A DNA stretch of 64,000 nucleotides from an uncultured Clostridia bacterium. GTDB lineage: Bacteria; Bacillota; Clostridia; UBA1381. The first letter of the stretch is position 1. Each line of letters begins with the position of its first letter. Where the stretch lies: the NCBI GenBank assembly GCA_947626135.1, contig CANQQZ010000013.1:1-64000 (forward strand), given 5' to 3'. A program made the translations under genes and the position numbers. Shown in pieces: positions 19,126 through 27,589 of the stretch. The notes beneath the pieces are model-generated. The model was given only the letters and a program-made list of their open reading frames with translations, made no database searches and had not been told where the DNA came from.

Positions 19126-20990
19126 TACCTCTCCTGCTTCCGGAAATAATTATACACATTTTCCGCTGCGGCGCGGGTTATGCCGTCCGCCTTCATAAGC
19201 TCGTCAATATCCGCTTCTTTTATTTTATCAACAGATGAGAATTCCGTCAATAGCGATTTTCGTCTTTTTTCACCGATCTGCGGAATTTTGTCGAGCTCCG
19301 ATTCTATTTTTGACCGCAGCTTCCTGTGATACGATATCGCCGTATCGTGAACCTCGTCCTGAATATTTGTTATAAGCTTGAAAACCGGACTTGCCGCGCC
19401 GATTTCAAGCTCTCCGTCCCTGCCGACAAGTCCGCGTGTACGATGACGGTCGTTCTTGACCATACCGAACAAGGGCGTGTCGATATCGAGCATTTCCATA
19501 AGCTCCGATATTGTGTTCACATGCCCCTTTCCGCCGTCGAGCAGGATCAAATCGGGATACGGAAGGAATTTAGCGTCTTTTATGTTCAGCTCTCCGCGCT
19601 CTATCGCTTCCTCCTCGTCCCTTCCGCGGCGAAAGCGCCTGTATATGACCTCTCTCATCGCCGCGTAATCGTCCGCGCCTTCAAAGGATTTTATTTTAAA
19701 TATTCTGTATTTGCGCTTCGCAGGCTTCCCGTTCTCGAAAACAGCCATTCCGCCCACATTGTCCGAGCCCTGTATATTTGAAATATCATACGCCTCGATC
19801 CGCGCCGGAGCCTTCTCCAGATTTAAAAGCGTCCGCATATTCTCGAGCACCGTGCTTTTCTCGCGCTCCTTCATAACCCTTATTTTATGATTTGACAGCG
19901 CGATCTCGGCGTTTCGTTTAACCATTTTGATGAGCTCCGATTTTTCTCCGCGCTTCGGCGAATGTATATGCACGCGCCGGTTGACCTTTCTCCCGAGCCA
20001 ATCCTCCGTTATTTTTGCGTCCTCAATCTCATATTCCGTCAGGATTTCCGGCGGGATATAATCGCTGTCCTGATAGAACTGCTTGACAAAATCCGTAATT
20101 ATCCTCGCTCCGTCCGTTTCTCCTCCCGTATCCACCCGGTAGCTTTCGCGCCCGAGCACCTTGCCGCCGCGGATAAAGAATATCTCACAGAATGCCGTGT
20201 TCTCGTCAAACGCCGCTGCGACCGCGTCCTTATCCGTTTGATGATTCGCGTTTATAATCTTCTGATTTTCCGCGATTTCTCTGACGGCGGCTATTTTATC
20301 CCGGGCTGACGCCGCCTTTTCATACTCCATATTTGCGGCTGCGGCTTTCATTTCCGCCTCGAGAGCCTCTATAAGCTCCTTATGCTCGCCGTCCAGAAAA
20401 CGGCATATATTCAGGAAAACGTCTCTGTATTCCTCGCGGCTTACATTGCCCGTGCAGGGCGCGAAGCAGCTGTTTATATGATAATTCAGGCACGGCCGCC
20501 CCTTTCTTATATCGTCGGGGAATTTACGGCTGCACCGCGGCGGCTTGAATATCCGCTGTATGATATCGAGCGTATTTTTCAGCGTTATCCCCGACACGTA
20601 AGGACCGTAATATTTCGCTCCGTCCTTCTCGAGACGGCGGACCTTTATGATTCTCGGATACGGCTCGTTAACGGTGACCTTTAAATACGGATAATGCTTG
20701 TCGTCCTTTAGAAGTATATTATACCTCGGTCTGTGCCGCTTTATCAAATTGCATTCGAGCGCGAGCGCCTCCGTCTCGCTGTCTGTGACAATATACTCAA
20801 AATAGGCGATATTGGAAACCATCGCCCTGACCTTCGGAGTATGACCGGCGCTTTTCTGAAAATACTGGCGCACTCTGTTTTTCAATACCTTCGCTTTACC
20901 GACGTAGATTATTTCCCCGTCCTTATTATGCATAAGGTATACTCCCGGACTTCCGGGTAGATTTTTCAGCTCTTCATCAATATCAAACAT
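19125..20990 (-). CDS. uvrC: Excinuclease ABC subunit C
   Basis: Makes the dual incisions in nucleotide excision repair. Domains in order: GIY-YIG nuclease (GVYLMHNKDGEIIYVGKA near 16-34), a cysteine cluster (CSRKF, CLNYHINSCFAPC), the UVR domain near residues 200-235, the RNase H-like nuclease half from about 380 (YDISNIQGSDNVGGMAVFENG) and C-terminal helix-hairpin-helix motifs. The 621-residue length is normal. It is the first gene of the run leading to aroH. No LexA box or clear promoter was found in the 112 bases before it. Confidence 0.96.
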   Translation of the reverse strand: MFDIDEELKNLPGSPGVYLMHNKDGEIIYVGKAKVLKNRVRQYFQKSAGHTPKVRAMVSNIAYFEYIVTDSETEALALECNLIKRHRPRYNILLKDDKHYPYLKVTVNEPYPRIIKVRRLEKDGAKYYGPYVSGITLKNTLDIIQRIFKPPRCSRKFPDDIRKGRPCLNYHINSCFAPCTGNVSREEYRDVFLNICRFLDGEHKELIEALEAEMKAAAANMEYEKAASARDKIAAVREIAENQKIINANHQTDKDAVAAAFDENTAFCEIFFIRGGKVLGRESYRVDTGGETDGARIITDFVKQFYQDSDYIPPEILTEYEIEDAKITEDWLGRKVNRRVHIHSPKRGEKSELIKMVKRNAEIALSNHKIRVMKEREKSTVLENMRTLLNLEKAPARIEAYDISNIQGSDNVGGMAVFENGKPAKRKYRIFKIKSFEGADDYAAMREVIYRRFRRGRDEEEAIERGELNIKDAKFLPYPDLILLDGGKGHVNTISELMEMLDIDTPLFGMVKNDRHRTRGLVGRDGELEIGAASPVFKLITNIQDEVHDTAISYHRKLRSKIESELDKIPQIGEKRRKSLLTEFSSVDKIKEADIDELMKADGITRAAAENVYNYFRKQER

Positions 20991-21053
20991 ATGCCCGCTC
21001 CGCGTTTTTTCCGCCGCGCCGGGCGTCCGCCCGACGGCTGATTAAACCAAAAG

Positions 21054-21076
21054 AACTCTACAAAAAATGTAGAGTT
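21054..21076 (-). terminator. Terminator after ptsH
   Basis: AACTCTACA (21054-21062) and TGTAGAGTT (21068-21076) form a 9-pair stem. On the minus strand it is followed by CTTTTGGTTT. It lies 27 bases after the HPr gene and separates it from uvrC. Confidence 0.7.
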
Positions 21077-21102
21077 TCTTTATCGTATAACCTTAGATTT
21101 AA

Positions 21103-21366
21103 TTATTCGGAGAAGTTGGATTCAATCAGCTCAACAAGGGTCTTTACAGCCTCCTCCTCATCGCTGCCGTCAGCGACAAGCTTGATTGTAGTCCCCTTAA
21201 CGATGCCGAGCGACAAAACACCCAAAAGGCTCTTTGCGTTGACCCTTCTCTCATCCTTTTCTACCCAAATACTCGATTTGAACTCATTTGCTCTCTGGAT
21301 AAAAAATGTAGCGGGTCTTGCATGCAAACCTACCGAATTCTGAACTGTAACATCACTTGAAACCAT
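21103..21366 (-). CDS. ptsH: Phosphocarrier protein HPr
   Basis: Carries phosphate from enzyme I to sugar-specific EIIA proteins and, when phosphorylated on Ser46 by HPrK, acts with CcpA in carbon catabolite control. His15 lies in GLHARPA and Ser46 in AKSLLGV, both at canonical positions, so this is HPr and not a Crh-type protein lacking His15. Length is 87 residues. The gene stands alone, with its own promoter and terminator; enzyme I is not in the window. Confidence 0.93.
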   Translation of the reverse strand: MVSSDVTVQNSVGLHARPATFFIQRANEFKSSIWVEKDERRVNAKSLLGVLSLGIVKGTTIKLVADGSDEEEAVKTLVELIESNFSE

Positions 21367-21427
21367 GAACAGTGCCTCCCCATCAATAACGTTATATACT
21401 CATCACAAGTTAAATCTCTGTAACATA

Positions 21428-21456
21428 AGAATACTATGAAAAAGGTTATTCGTCAA
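21428..21456 (-). promoter_or_regulatory. Sigma-A promoter of ptsH
   Basis: On the minus strand TTGACG (21451-21456), a 17-base spacer and TATTCT (21428-21433) lie 61 bases before the HPr ATG, which has a GGGGAGG ribosome site. Confidence 0.75.
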
Positions 21457-21501
21457 TATTTTTTTTGCAATTTATTTTTTTTTAGTCAGTTTGACTTATA
21501 C

Positions 21502-22584
21502 TTAATCATTTTTTTCATCATTTTCGGCTATTTCGACTACTCCTTTTTTTATCGGCGTACTTAACACCTCCCGAACCTGCCGTTCTATATCCTCCGTAAA
21601 CTCCTTATGCTCGACCATGTACTTTCTCACATTGTCGCGTCCCTGACCTATCTTCTCGCCGTTATAGCTGAACCACGCTCCCGACTTCTTTATGATGTTA
21701 TGCTCGACCGCGATATCCAGAATTCCGCCCTCCTTTGATATTCCCTCGCCGTACATTATATCAAACTGCGCTTCCTTAAACGGCGGCGCCACCTTGTTTT
21801 TTACAACCTTTACGCGGCAGTGATTTCCTACAGGCTCCGAGCCGTTCTTTATCGTTTCCGTCCGGCGCACGTCAAGACGCACCGATGCGAAAAACTTGAG
21901 AGCTCTGCCGCCCGGCGTCGTTTCGGGATTGCCGTACACCACGCCGACCTTTTCGCGTATCTGATTTATAAATATGACCACCGTACCGGATTTTGCCGTG
22001 ATTGCCGTAAGCTTTCTTAACGCCTGCGACATAAGTCTCGCCAAAAGCCCTACGTGGGTATCGCCCATCTCACCGTCTATTTCCGCCTTCGGAACGAGCG
22101 CGGCAACGGAATCTATAACAACCACGTCGAGAGCGCCCGAGCGAACCAGCGCCTCGCATATATTCAGCGCCTGCTCTCCGGTATCGGGCTGAGCGACAAT
22201 AAGATTATCTATATCCACTCCCAGCTTCTGCGCATACACCGGGTCAAGCGCGTGCTCCGCGTCAATGAACGCCGCTTCTCCGCCCATCTTCTGCGCCTCG
22301 GCAACAACGTGAAGCGCCACGGTTGTTTTTCCGGAGGATTCGGGACCGTAAATTTCTATTACCCTGCCTCTGGGCAGCCCTCCGACGCCAAGCGCCATGT
22401 CAAGCGTTATCGAGCCCGTGGGTATCGCGTCAACCGACGCCACATGCGTGTCGCCCAGCTTCATTATACTTCCCGTGCCGTATTCCTTTTCAATCATCTC
22501 AAACACGGAATTGAGCGCCTTCTTCTTTTCCTCGTCCGCCTTTCTCTCCACCGGCGGCTTTACATTATTCTCTTTCTTTGCCAT
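21502..22584 (-). CDS. recA: Recombinase RecA
   Basis: Strand-exchange protein and LexA co-protease. Walker A is GPESSGKT, followed by the loop-region segments [24 protein letters not shown] and a short acidic C-terminal tail. Length is 360 residues and no intein is present. AGGAGAAAAAGC precedes the ATG. The gene is monocistronic, with its own promoter and a LexA box in the leader, so it should be SOS-inducible. Confidence 0.98.
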   Translation of the reverse strand: MAKKENNVKPPVERKADEEKKKALNSVFEMIEKEYGTGSIMKLGDTHVASVDAIPTGSITLDMALGVGGLPRGRVIEIYGPESSGKTTVALHVVAEAQKMGGEAAFIDAEHALDPVYAQKLGVDIDNLIVAQPDTGEQALNICEALVRSGALDVVVIDSVAALVPKAEIDGEMGDTHVGLLARLMSQALRKLTAITAKSGTVVIFINQIREKVGVVYGNPETTPGGRALKFFASVRLDVRRTETIKNGSEPVGNHCRVKVVKNKVAPPFKEAQFDIMYGEGISKEGGILDIAVEHNIIKKSGAWFSYNGEKIGQGRDNVRKYMVEHKEFTEDIERQVREVLSTPIKKGVVEIAENDEKND

Positions 22585-22612
22585 TGCTTTTTCTCCTTCA
22601 TTATCGCTTCGC

Positions 22613-22624
22613 GAACGTTTGTTC
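22613..22624. promoter_or_regulatory. LexA (DinR) box of recA
   Basis: GAACGTTTGTTC is a perfect match to the Firmicute SOS box GAAC-N4-GTTC. It lies about 15 bases downstream of the -10 element of the recA promoter, where bound LexA would block early elongation or initiation. Confidence 0.85.
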
Positions 22625-22638
22625 TGTCTGTTAAATAT

Positions 22639-22667
22639 ATTGTAGCATATGTTTCCGGAAAAATCAA
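22639..22667 (-). promoter_or_regulatory. Sigma-A promoter of recA
   Basis: TTGATT (22662-22667), a 17-base spacer and TACAAT (22639-22644) on the minus strand, 54 bases before the recA ATG and directly upstream of the LexA box. Confidence 0.85.
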
Positions 22668-22699
22668 GTGTTTTTTATATCGGTTTATATAAAACCCCG

Positions 22700-23188
22700 T
22701 CATCCCCTTGTCAGAAGCTCTATGGCTTTTTCCAGAGCCGTTTCGCACGACTGCTCCCGCACCCGGGCGCGGCAGCCGTCAAAATGGTTTTCATACACGC
22801 TTACTCCGCCTTTAACGCATATTCCTATAAAAACTGTGCCGACAGGCTTTTCGGGAGTTCCTCCGGTCGGACCGGCAATGCCCGTGATACCTATTCCGAC
22901 GTCCGCGCCGGTACGGGCGCATATGCCCGATGCCATCTGAGCCGCCGTCCCGCTGCTCACCGCGCCGTATTTCGCGAGCGTTTCATGCTTCACGCCCAGC
23001 TCCCGTTCTTTAACGTCATTGGAATACGTGACCATGCATTCTTGCAGAACCTCCGACGCTCCGGAAACGTCCGTTAGCAGCGCGCTCAAAAGCCCGCCCG
23101 TACAGCTTTCCGCCGTAGATATCGTCATACGGTGCTCAATAAGAAGATGTATTAATTTTTCGTTTAAATCCTTTACATCGACCGTCAT
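22700..23188 (-). CDS. pncC: CinA C-terminal family amidohydrolase
   Basis: Stand-alone CinA C-terminal domain of 162 residues. Members are nicotinamide mononucleotide deamidases (PncC) in pyridine nucleotide salvage. Characteristic segments are STAESCTGGLLSALLTDVSG and GIGITGIAGPTGGTPEKPVG. The N-terminal MoaB-like half of full CinA is absent. The start overlaps the thiI stop (ATGA). It is the last gene of the stp-to-pncC run. Confidence 0.92.
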   Translation of the reverse strand: MTVDVKDLNEKLIHLLIEHRMTISTAESCTGGLLSALLTDVSGASEVLQECMVTYSNDVKERELGVKHETLAKYGAVSSGTAAQMASGICARTGADVGIGITGIAGPTGGTPEKPVGTVFIGICVKGGVSVYENHFDGCRARVREQSCETALEKAIELLTRG

Positions 23189-24360
23189 CTCGGATACACC
23201 TCTATCATTTCCGTTCCCGCCAAAGCCGCTTCTATAAGCGTTTCAACGTCTAATCTGCTCTCTGTTTTTTCAATATTTGCCCTCACCGGATGAGTTGTGG
23301 GATGCTTTGGCGTGAATACCGTGCAGCAATCCTCATACGGAAGGATAGACGTGTCAAACGTGCCTATCTTCACCGCGCGCTCGATAATTTCATTCTTGTC
23401 CATGCCTATAAGCGGCTGTAGGACAGGCATATCCGCCACGTCGTTCGTAACGTCGAGCGCCGACAGCGTTTGACTTGCGACCTGACCCACGCTCTCGCCC
23501 GTCACAAGCGCCAGCGATTTTGTTTTTCTCGCTATCCGCTCCGCTATCCGCATCATGAACCTCCGCATAATAAGCGTCATATGCTCCTCCGGACAGTTAT
23601 CGCGGATTTGGATCTGGATCTCGGTAAACGGAACGACGTACAGATTTATTTTCGATGTATATCTTGCCAGAATCGAAGCGAGCTCTATTACCTTTTCCTT
23701 TGCGCGCTGCGACGTGTAGGGAAACGAAAAAAAGTTGACCGCGTTAATTTCAACGCCGCGTTTGGAAATCATATGCCCCGCGACCGGGCTGTCTATTCCG
23801 CCGGAAAGCAAAAGCGTCGCGCGGTCGCCCGTTCCTATAGGCATACCGCCCTGACCCGCCGTTTTGTTTTCGTCGCAGTAAATATACGCGCCGAAATCAC
23901 GGATCTCTATCCTCACTGTGCGGTCCGGATCATGCACATCGACCGACGAGGGGAACTCGTCGTCGAGATATCCGCCTATTTCCCTGCATATTTCCGGGGA
24001 TTTAAGCGGAAATCCCTTATCGGAGCGCTTTGCCTCGACCTTGAAGGTCCGTCCCTCGATTAAGTCGTTCTTCAAATATTCACCGGCGGTGCGCTTTATA
24101 TCCTCGATATCCTTTTCGGCGGCAGCCGCCCTCGTAATTGTTACAAGTCCGAATATCTTCGCCATTCTTTCAACAACAAGATCAAGCTTTTTCGGGTCAT
24201 GTACCTCCACATACACCGTAGCCTGCGCGAGCCGCATATCAAATTCCGCGACCTCCCTCAGCGAATTCCTGATATTGTTCAAGAGCACATTTTCAAACCG
24301 CGCTCTGTTTCCGCCCTTTAATATTATTTCTCCGTATTTGGCAAGTATTATTTCCTTCAT
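23185..24360 (-). CDS. thiI: tRNA 4-thiouridine synthase ThiI
   Basis: Uses ATP and persulfide sulfur to make 4-thiouridine at position 8 of tRNA, and in some bacteria feeds thiamine synthesis. It has an N-terminal ferredoxin-like plus THUMP region (about 1-165) and the PP-loop LLSGGIDSPVAG. The C-terminal rhodanese domain of the E. coli protein is missing, as in Bacillus. The adjacent cysteine desulfurase, overlapping by ATGA, is the likely sulfur donor. Confidence 0.95.
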   Translation of the reverse strand: MKEIILAKYGEIILKGGNRARFENVLLNNIRNSLREVAEFDMRLAQATVYVEVHDPKKLDLVVERMAKIFGLVTITRAAAAEKDIEDIKRTAGEYLKNDLIEGRTFKVEAKRSDKGFPLKSPEICREIGGYLDDEFPSSVDVHDPDRTVRIEIRDFGAYIYCDENKTAGQGGMPIGTGDRATLLLSGGIDSPVAGHMISKRGVEINAVNFFSFPYTSQRAKEKVIELASILARYTSKINLYVVPFTEIQIQIRDNCPEEHMTLIMRRFMMRIAERIARKTKSLALVTGESVGQVASQTLSALDVTNDVADMPVLQPLIGMDKNEIIERAVKIGTFDTSILPYEDCCTVFTPKHPTTHPVRANIEKTESRLDVETLIEAALAGTEMIEVYPR

Positions 24361-25490
24361 CTCATAATTCTCCTGATATTTTCAGCTTCCTCCGCTATAA
24401 TTTCCGCGGCTGAAATCAGCTCCTCCTCCGTCGTGTTCTGCGAAAAGCTCAGTCTTACCGCGCCGTCTATATCCTTCGCGTCCAGTCCCATCGCCGACAG
24501 GACATGGCTCGGTTCGGGCTTATGCGTTGAGCAGGCGGCGCCGGTGGAAACGTAAACCCCCCTCGCCTCAAGCGAATGAAGCAGTATCTCCGCTCTGACT
24601 CCGGACACCGAAACGTTTAAAACGCTGCCGGAATTATATTCGTCCGAGCCGTTGAATTTTATATTGTCAAGCCTTTTTAGCAGCTCATTTTTCATCAGCA
24701 TCCGCAGACGACGCATTCTGTCCGCGTCCGGTCCGGCTTCTCTGACCGCCGCTCCGAACGCCATTATTCCGCCCGTATTCTCCGTGCCCGGGCGCAAGCC
24801 TCCCTGCTGACCGCCTCCCACGATAAGCGGCTTGACACGCCTTTCATCCGCGATATAAGCGGCGCCGCAGCCCTTGAAGCCGTGGATTTTATGCGCGCTT
24901 ACAGTGATAAAATCCACGCCCCATTCTCCCGGCGAAACAGGCAGCTTGCCGAACGACTGCACACAGTCACAGTGGATAAGCGCGTTCGGCGCGATATCCT
25001 TCACAGACCTGCGTATCTCATCAACCGGCTGTATAACGCCCGTTTCATTATTGACATGCATCATGCTTATAAGCGTCGTTTCCTTATCCGCAGCCGCTCT
25101 CACCGCCTCCGCCGGCACGCGTCCCTGCTTATCCGGCTCAAGATATGTCACGCTGAAGCCGTTTTCCTCCAGCCGTCTGAACGATTCCATAACGGACGGA
25201 TGCTCGATCCTCGTTGTTATAAGCTTTTTACCGAGCCTTATGCGCGAGTACGCCGCTCCGAAGATTATTAAATTGTTCGCTTCCGTGCCGCCCGAGGTAA
25301 AATACACATGTTTTCCGCGCACGCCCATTGCGTCCGCAACGATTTCGCGCGCCTCGGTTATTTTCTTTTCGACCTCGAGCCCTATGCCGTAAAGCGATGA
25401 CGGGTTCGCGAAAAGCTCCGCGCAAGACGCCATCGCGTCCGCAGCCGCTTTGCACGGCTTTGTTGTCGCCGCGTTATCAAGATATATCAT
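24357..25490 (-). CDS. Cysteine desulfurase (IscS/NifS family)
   Basis: PLP enzyme that takes sulfur from cysteine and passes it on as a persulfide. The start is the ATG at 25490 (MIYLDNAATTKP), overlapping the thiN stop by ATGA; an upstream ATG in the same frame would run through thiN. The PLP lysine is in SAHKIHGFKG and the catalytic cysteine in STGAACSTHK. Length is 377 residues. Placed directly before thiI, it is probably a dedicated NifZ-type partner for tRNA thiolation, not a general Fe-S enzyme, though this is inference. Confidence 0.93.
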   Translation of the reverse strand: MIYLDNAATTKPCKAAADAMASCAELFANPSSLYGIGLEVEKKITEAREIVADAMGVRGKHVYFTSGGTEANNLIIFGAAYSRIRLGKKLITTRIEHPSVMESFRRLEENGFSVTYLEPDKQGRVPAEAVRAAADKETTLISMMHVNNETGVIQPVDEIRRSVKDIAPNALIHCDCVQSFGKLPVSPGEWGVDFITVSAHKIHGFKGCGAAYIADERRVKPLIVGGGQQGGLRPGTENTGGIMAFGAAVREAGPDADRMRRLRMLMKNELLKRLDNIKFNGSDEYNSGSVLNVSVSGVRAEILLHSLEARGVYVSTGAACSTHKPEPSHVLSAMGLDAKDIDGAVRLSFSQNTTEEELISAAEIIAEEAENIRRIMR

Positions 25491-26098
25491 ACGCTGTCCA
25501 CCTTTATCACAAGTCCAGTGCCGCCTTCGCATAAAACGCGGCACTCTCCCGCCGTCATAACATTGCTCACGCCGCGGCTCCCGCCCATTTTGAGCGTTTC
25601 TCCGTTCAGCGCATATTCAAGTCCCTCGGTAAAAACGCCCGTCAGATCGCCGTTTACCGGAATAATCGAAACCGTATCGCCGGCATTGCCGCTTAACCTT
25701 ACCTCGCCCGTGAGCAACCGTATTTCATTGTTATCGTCGGCGATAACGGCGTTCTGAAAATTCATAAGCATTAAAATATTCGTAAGCGTATGATCGGCGC
25801 GGTCGCCGGTGAACGCTAAAAGGAGCATATTTTCATATCCCCTTTCCCGCGCCAGCTCCATTGCGATATGGCTGTCGGTAAGGTCCTTGCGCGCCGGATA
25901 TTGAACGCGCTCTATATCCTCCGGCACGGCGCTTATCGAATCGAAATCGCCTACGAGAATATCCGGCTTTACTCCCATTCTGACCGCGTGATCATATCCC
26001 GCGTCCGCGCATATAATATAGTCGCCGGGCAAGATCCGTTTTCTCGCTTTATCATAATCTCCTACTGAGCCCCCGCCTATTATCACAGCTCTTTTCAT
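25487..26098 (-). CDS. thiN: Thiamine pyrophosphokinase
   Basis: Transfers pyrophosphate from ATP to thiamine, making thiamine diphosphate. The 203-residue protein has the family segments ICADAGYDHAVRMGVKPD, LVGDFDSIS and LLAFTGDRADHTLTNILML. It overlaps rpe upstream and the cysteine desulfurase downstream by 4 bases each. The rsgA-rpe-thiN order is conserved in Firmicutes. No TPP riboswitch is nearby, fitting a constitutive salvage role. Confidence 0.94.
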   Translation of the reverse strand: MKRAVIIGGGSVGDYDKARKRILPGDYIICADAGYDHAVRMGVKPDILVGDFDSISAVPEDIERVQYPARKDLTDSHIAMELARERGYENMLLLAFTGDRADHTLTNILMLMNFQNAVIADDNNEIRLLTGEVRLSGNAGDTVSIIPVNGDLTGVFTEGLEYALNGETLKMGGSRGVSNVMTAGECRVLCEGGTGLVIKVDSV

Positions 26099-26724
26099 CT
26101 CGTCAGATCCTTTATATTACGCTCTATATCGCCGGTAAAAACGCACGTTCCCGCGACTATCACGTTCGCGCCCGCCTCCAGTATCTCATCTATATTTTCC
26201 TTCGTCACTCCGCCGTCGACCTGAATGAGAAAATCTTCTCCCGCCGCGGCTCTTAAACGCTTTATCTTATCGTTTACGCGCGTCATATATTTCTGACCTC
26301 CGAGCCCCGGATACACCGTCATTGCAAGTATCATATCGACATCGTTTATATACGGCAGCACCGCCTCAACCGGCGTATCCGGACTAAACGAGATCCCCGC
26401 AAGCCTGCCGCGCCTTCTTATCCTGTCCACGCACACGCGCGGGTCATCGACCGCCTCGATATGAAACGTCACGCCGTCCGCGCCCGCGTCGATTATCGCG
26501 TCAATATAATCCAAAGGGCTGCTGATCATCAAATGCACGTCAAAAAACAAATCCGTATATTTGCGGATTGATTTAATAACGGGCATAGCGAAGGATATAT
26601 TTTTAACAAAATGACCGTCCATAACATCTATATGAAGCCACTTTGCGCCCGCCCTTTCAACCTGTTTTATCTGTTCGGCAAGTATGCCGAAATCAGCCGC
26701 CAAAATCGAGGGTGATAGTATCAT
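26095..26724 (-). CDS. rpe: Ribulose-phosphate 3-epimerase
   Basis: Interconverts ribulose 5-phosphate and xylulose 5-phosphate in the pentose phosphate pathway. TIM-barrel metal-binding segments are visible: SPSILAADF, WLHIDVMDGHFVKN, FDVHLMI and QVDGGVTKENI. Length is 209 residues. The start lies inside the 3' end of rsgA (32-base overlap) with AAAGGA upstream, so the two genes are translated from one transcript. Confidence 0.96.
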   Translation of the reverse strand: MILSPSILAADFGILAEQIKQVERAGAKWLHIDVMDGHFVKNISFAMPVIKSIRKYTDLFFDVHLMISSPLDYIDAIIDAGADGVTFHIEAVDDPRVCVDRIRRRGRLAGISFSPDTPVEAVLPYINDVDMILAMTVYPGLGGQKYMTRVNDKIKRLRAAAGEDFLIQVDGGVTKENIDEILEAGANVIVAGTCVFTGDIERNIKDLTR

Positions 26725-27586
26725 TTCTTTCCCAATCCTTTATTTCCTTTAGTGTATTATACATTTCAACGTAGCTTTCGTAACGGCTCCGCGCGATCCC
26801 GCCGTTTTCAAGCTTAGCCTTAACCCCGCAGTCCGGCTCGCTTATATGCGAACAGCCTCTGAATCTGCATCCGCCCGCCGCGTCAGCCATTTCGGGAAAA
26901 TACCGCCAAAGCTCTCCTGCCCGAAGATTATGAATATCAAACGAGCTGAATCCGGGCGTATCGAGCGCAAACCCGCTTTCCGGCAGCTCAAACAGCTCAA
27001 CATGGCGCGTGGTATGCCTGCCCCGCTGGATTTTCTCGCTCACATGCCCCGTTTTTACGTCGCCGCCCGTCAAGCGGTTGAGCAGCGTTGACTTTCCAAC
27101 GCCGCTGAGTCCGGCGAACGCCGTGACCCTGCCCTTTAAAAATCCGGAAACCGCGTCCGTGCCAGCTCCTGTGCCGGCGGAAACCGCAAAGGTCTTAAAT
27201 CCCGCGGAGCCATAGGTCCTCATCAGCTCTGCTCCGTCCGCGAGATCTGTTTTATTCACGCATATAACCGGCTCTATATCGTTTGAAAGAGCCGCGACCG
27301 TGAGCTTATCGGTAAGAAGCATATCCGGCGCGGGAGACACGGGCGCAATGATTATAACAAGCGCGTCGATATTCGCCACCGCCGGACGCGCAAGCGCGTT
27401 TTTTCGCTTTAAAATACGCACTATGCTGCCCTTTTTTCCGTTTGCTTCTATCTCCGCTCTGTCGCCGACAATGGGCGTCACTCCGTCCCTCCTGAAGCGT
27501 CCGCGCGCTCTGCACTCGTAAATACAGCCGTCGGCGGCTTTCACATAGTAAAAGCCGCCTATACCCTTGATAATAATTCCGTTCAT
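26693..27586 (-). CDS. rsgA: Ribosome small-subunit GTPase RsgA
   Basis: Late 30S assembly GTPase. It has an N-terminal OB fold, a circularly permuted GTPase with the NKTD motif before the G1 loop GLSGVGKSTLLN and DTPGFSSFD, and a C-terminal zinc site (GGCRFRGCSHISEPDC). Length is 297 residues. It follows prkC by 3 bases, the conserved stp-prkC-rsgA-rpe order. Confidence 0.96.
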   Translation of the reverse strand: MNGIIIKGIGGFYYVKAADGCIYECRARGRFRRDGVTPIVGDRAEIEANGKKGSIVRILKRKNALARPAVANIDALVIIIAPVSPAPDMLLTDKLTVAALSNDIEPVICVNKTDLADGAELMRTYGSAGFKTFAVSAGTGAGTDAVSGFLKGRVTAFAGLSGVGKSTLLNRLTGGDVKTGHVSEKIQRGRHTTRHVELFELPESGFALDTPGFSSFDIHNLRAGELWRYFPEMADAAGGCRFRGCSHISEPDCGVKAKLENGGIARSRYESYVEMYNTLKEIKDWERNDTITLDFGG

Positions 27587-27589
27587 ACG

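Noticed and set aside
21484-21500. AGTCA-AAC-TGACT hairpin after recA as a terminator
   Set aside because: On the recA-coding strand it is followed by A residues, so it lacks the T tract; on the other strand there is no gene to terminate.
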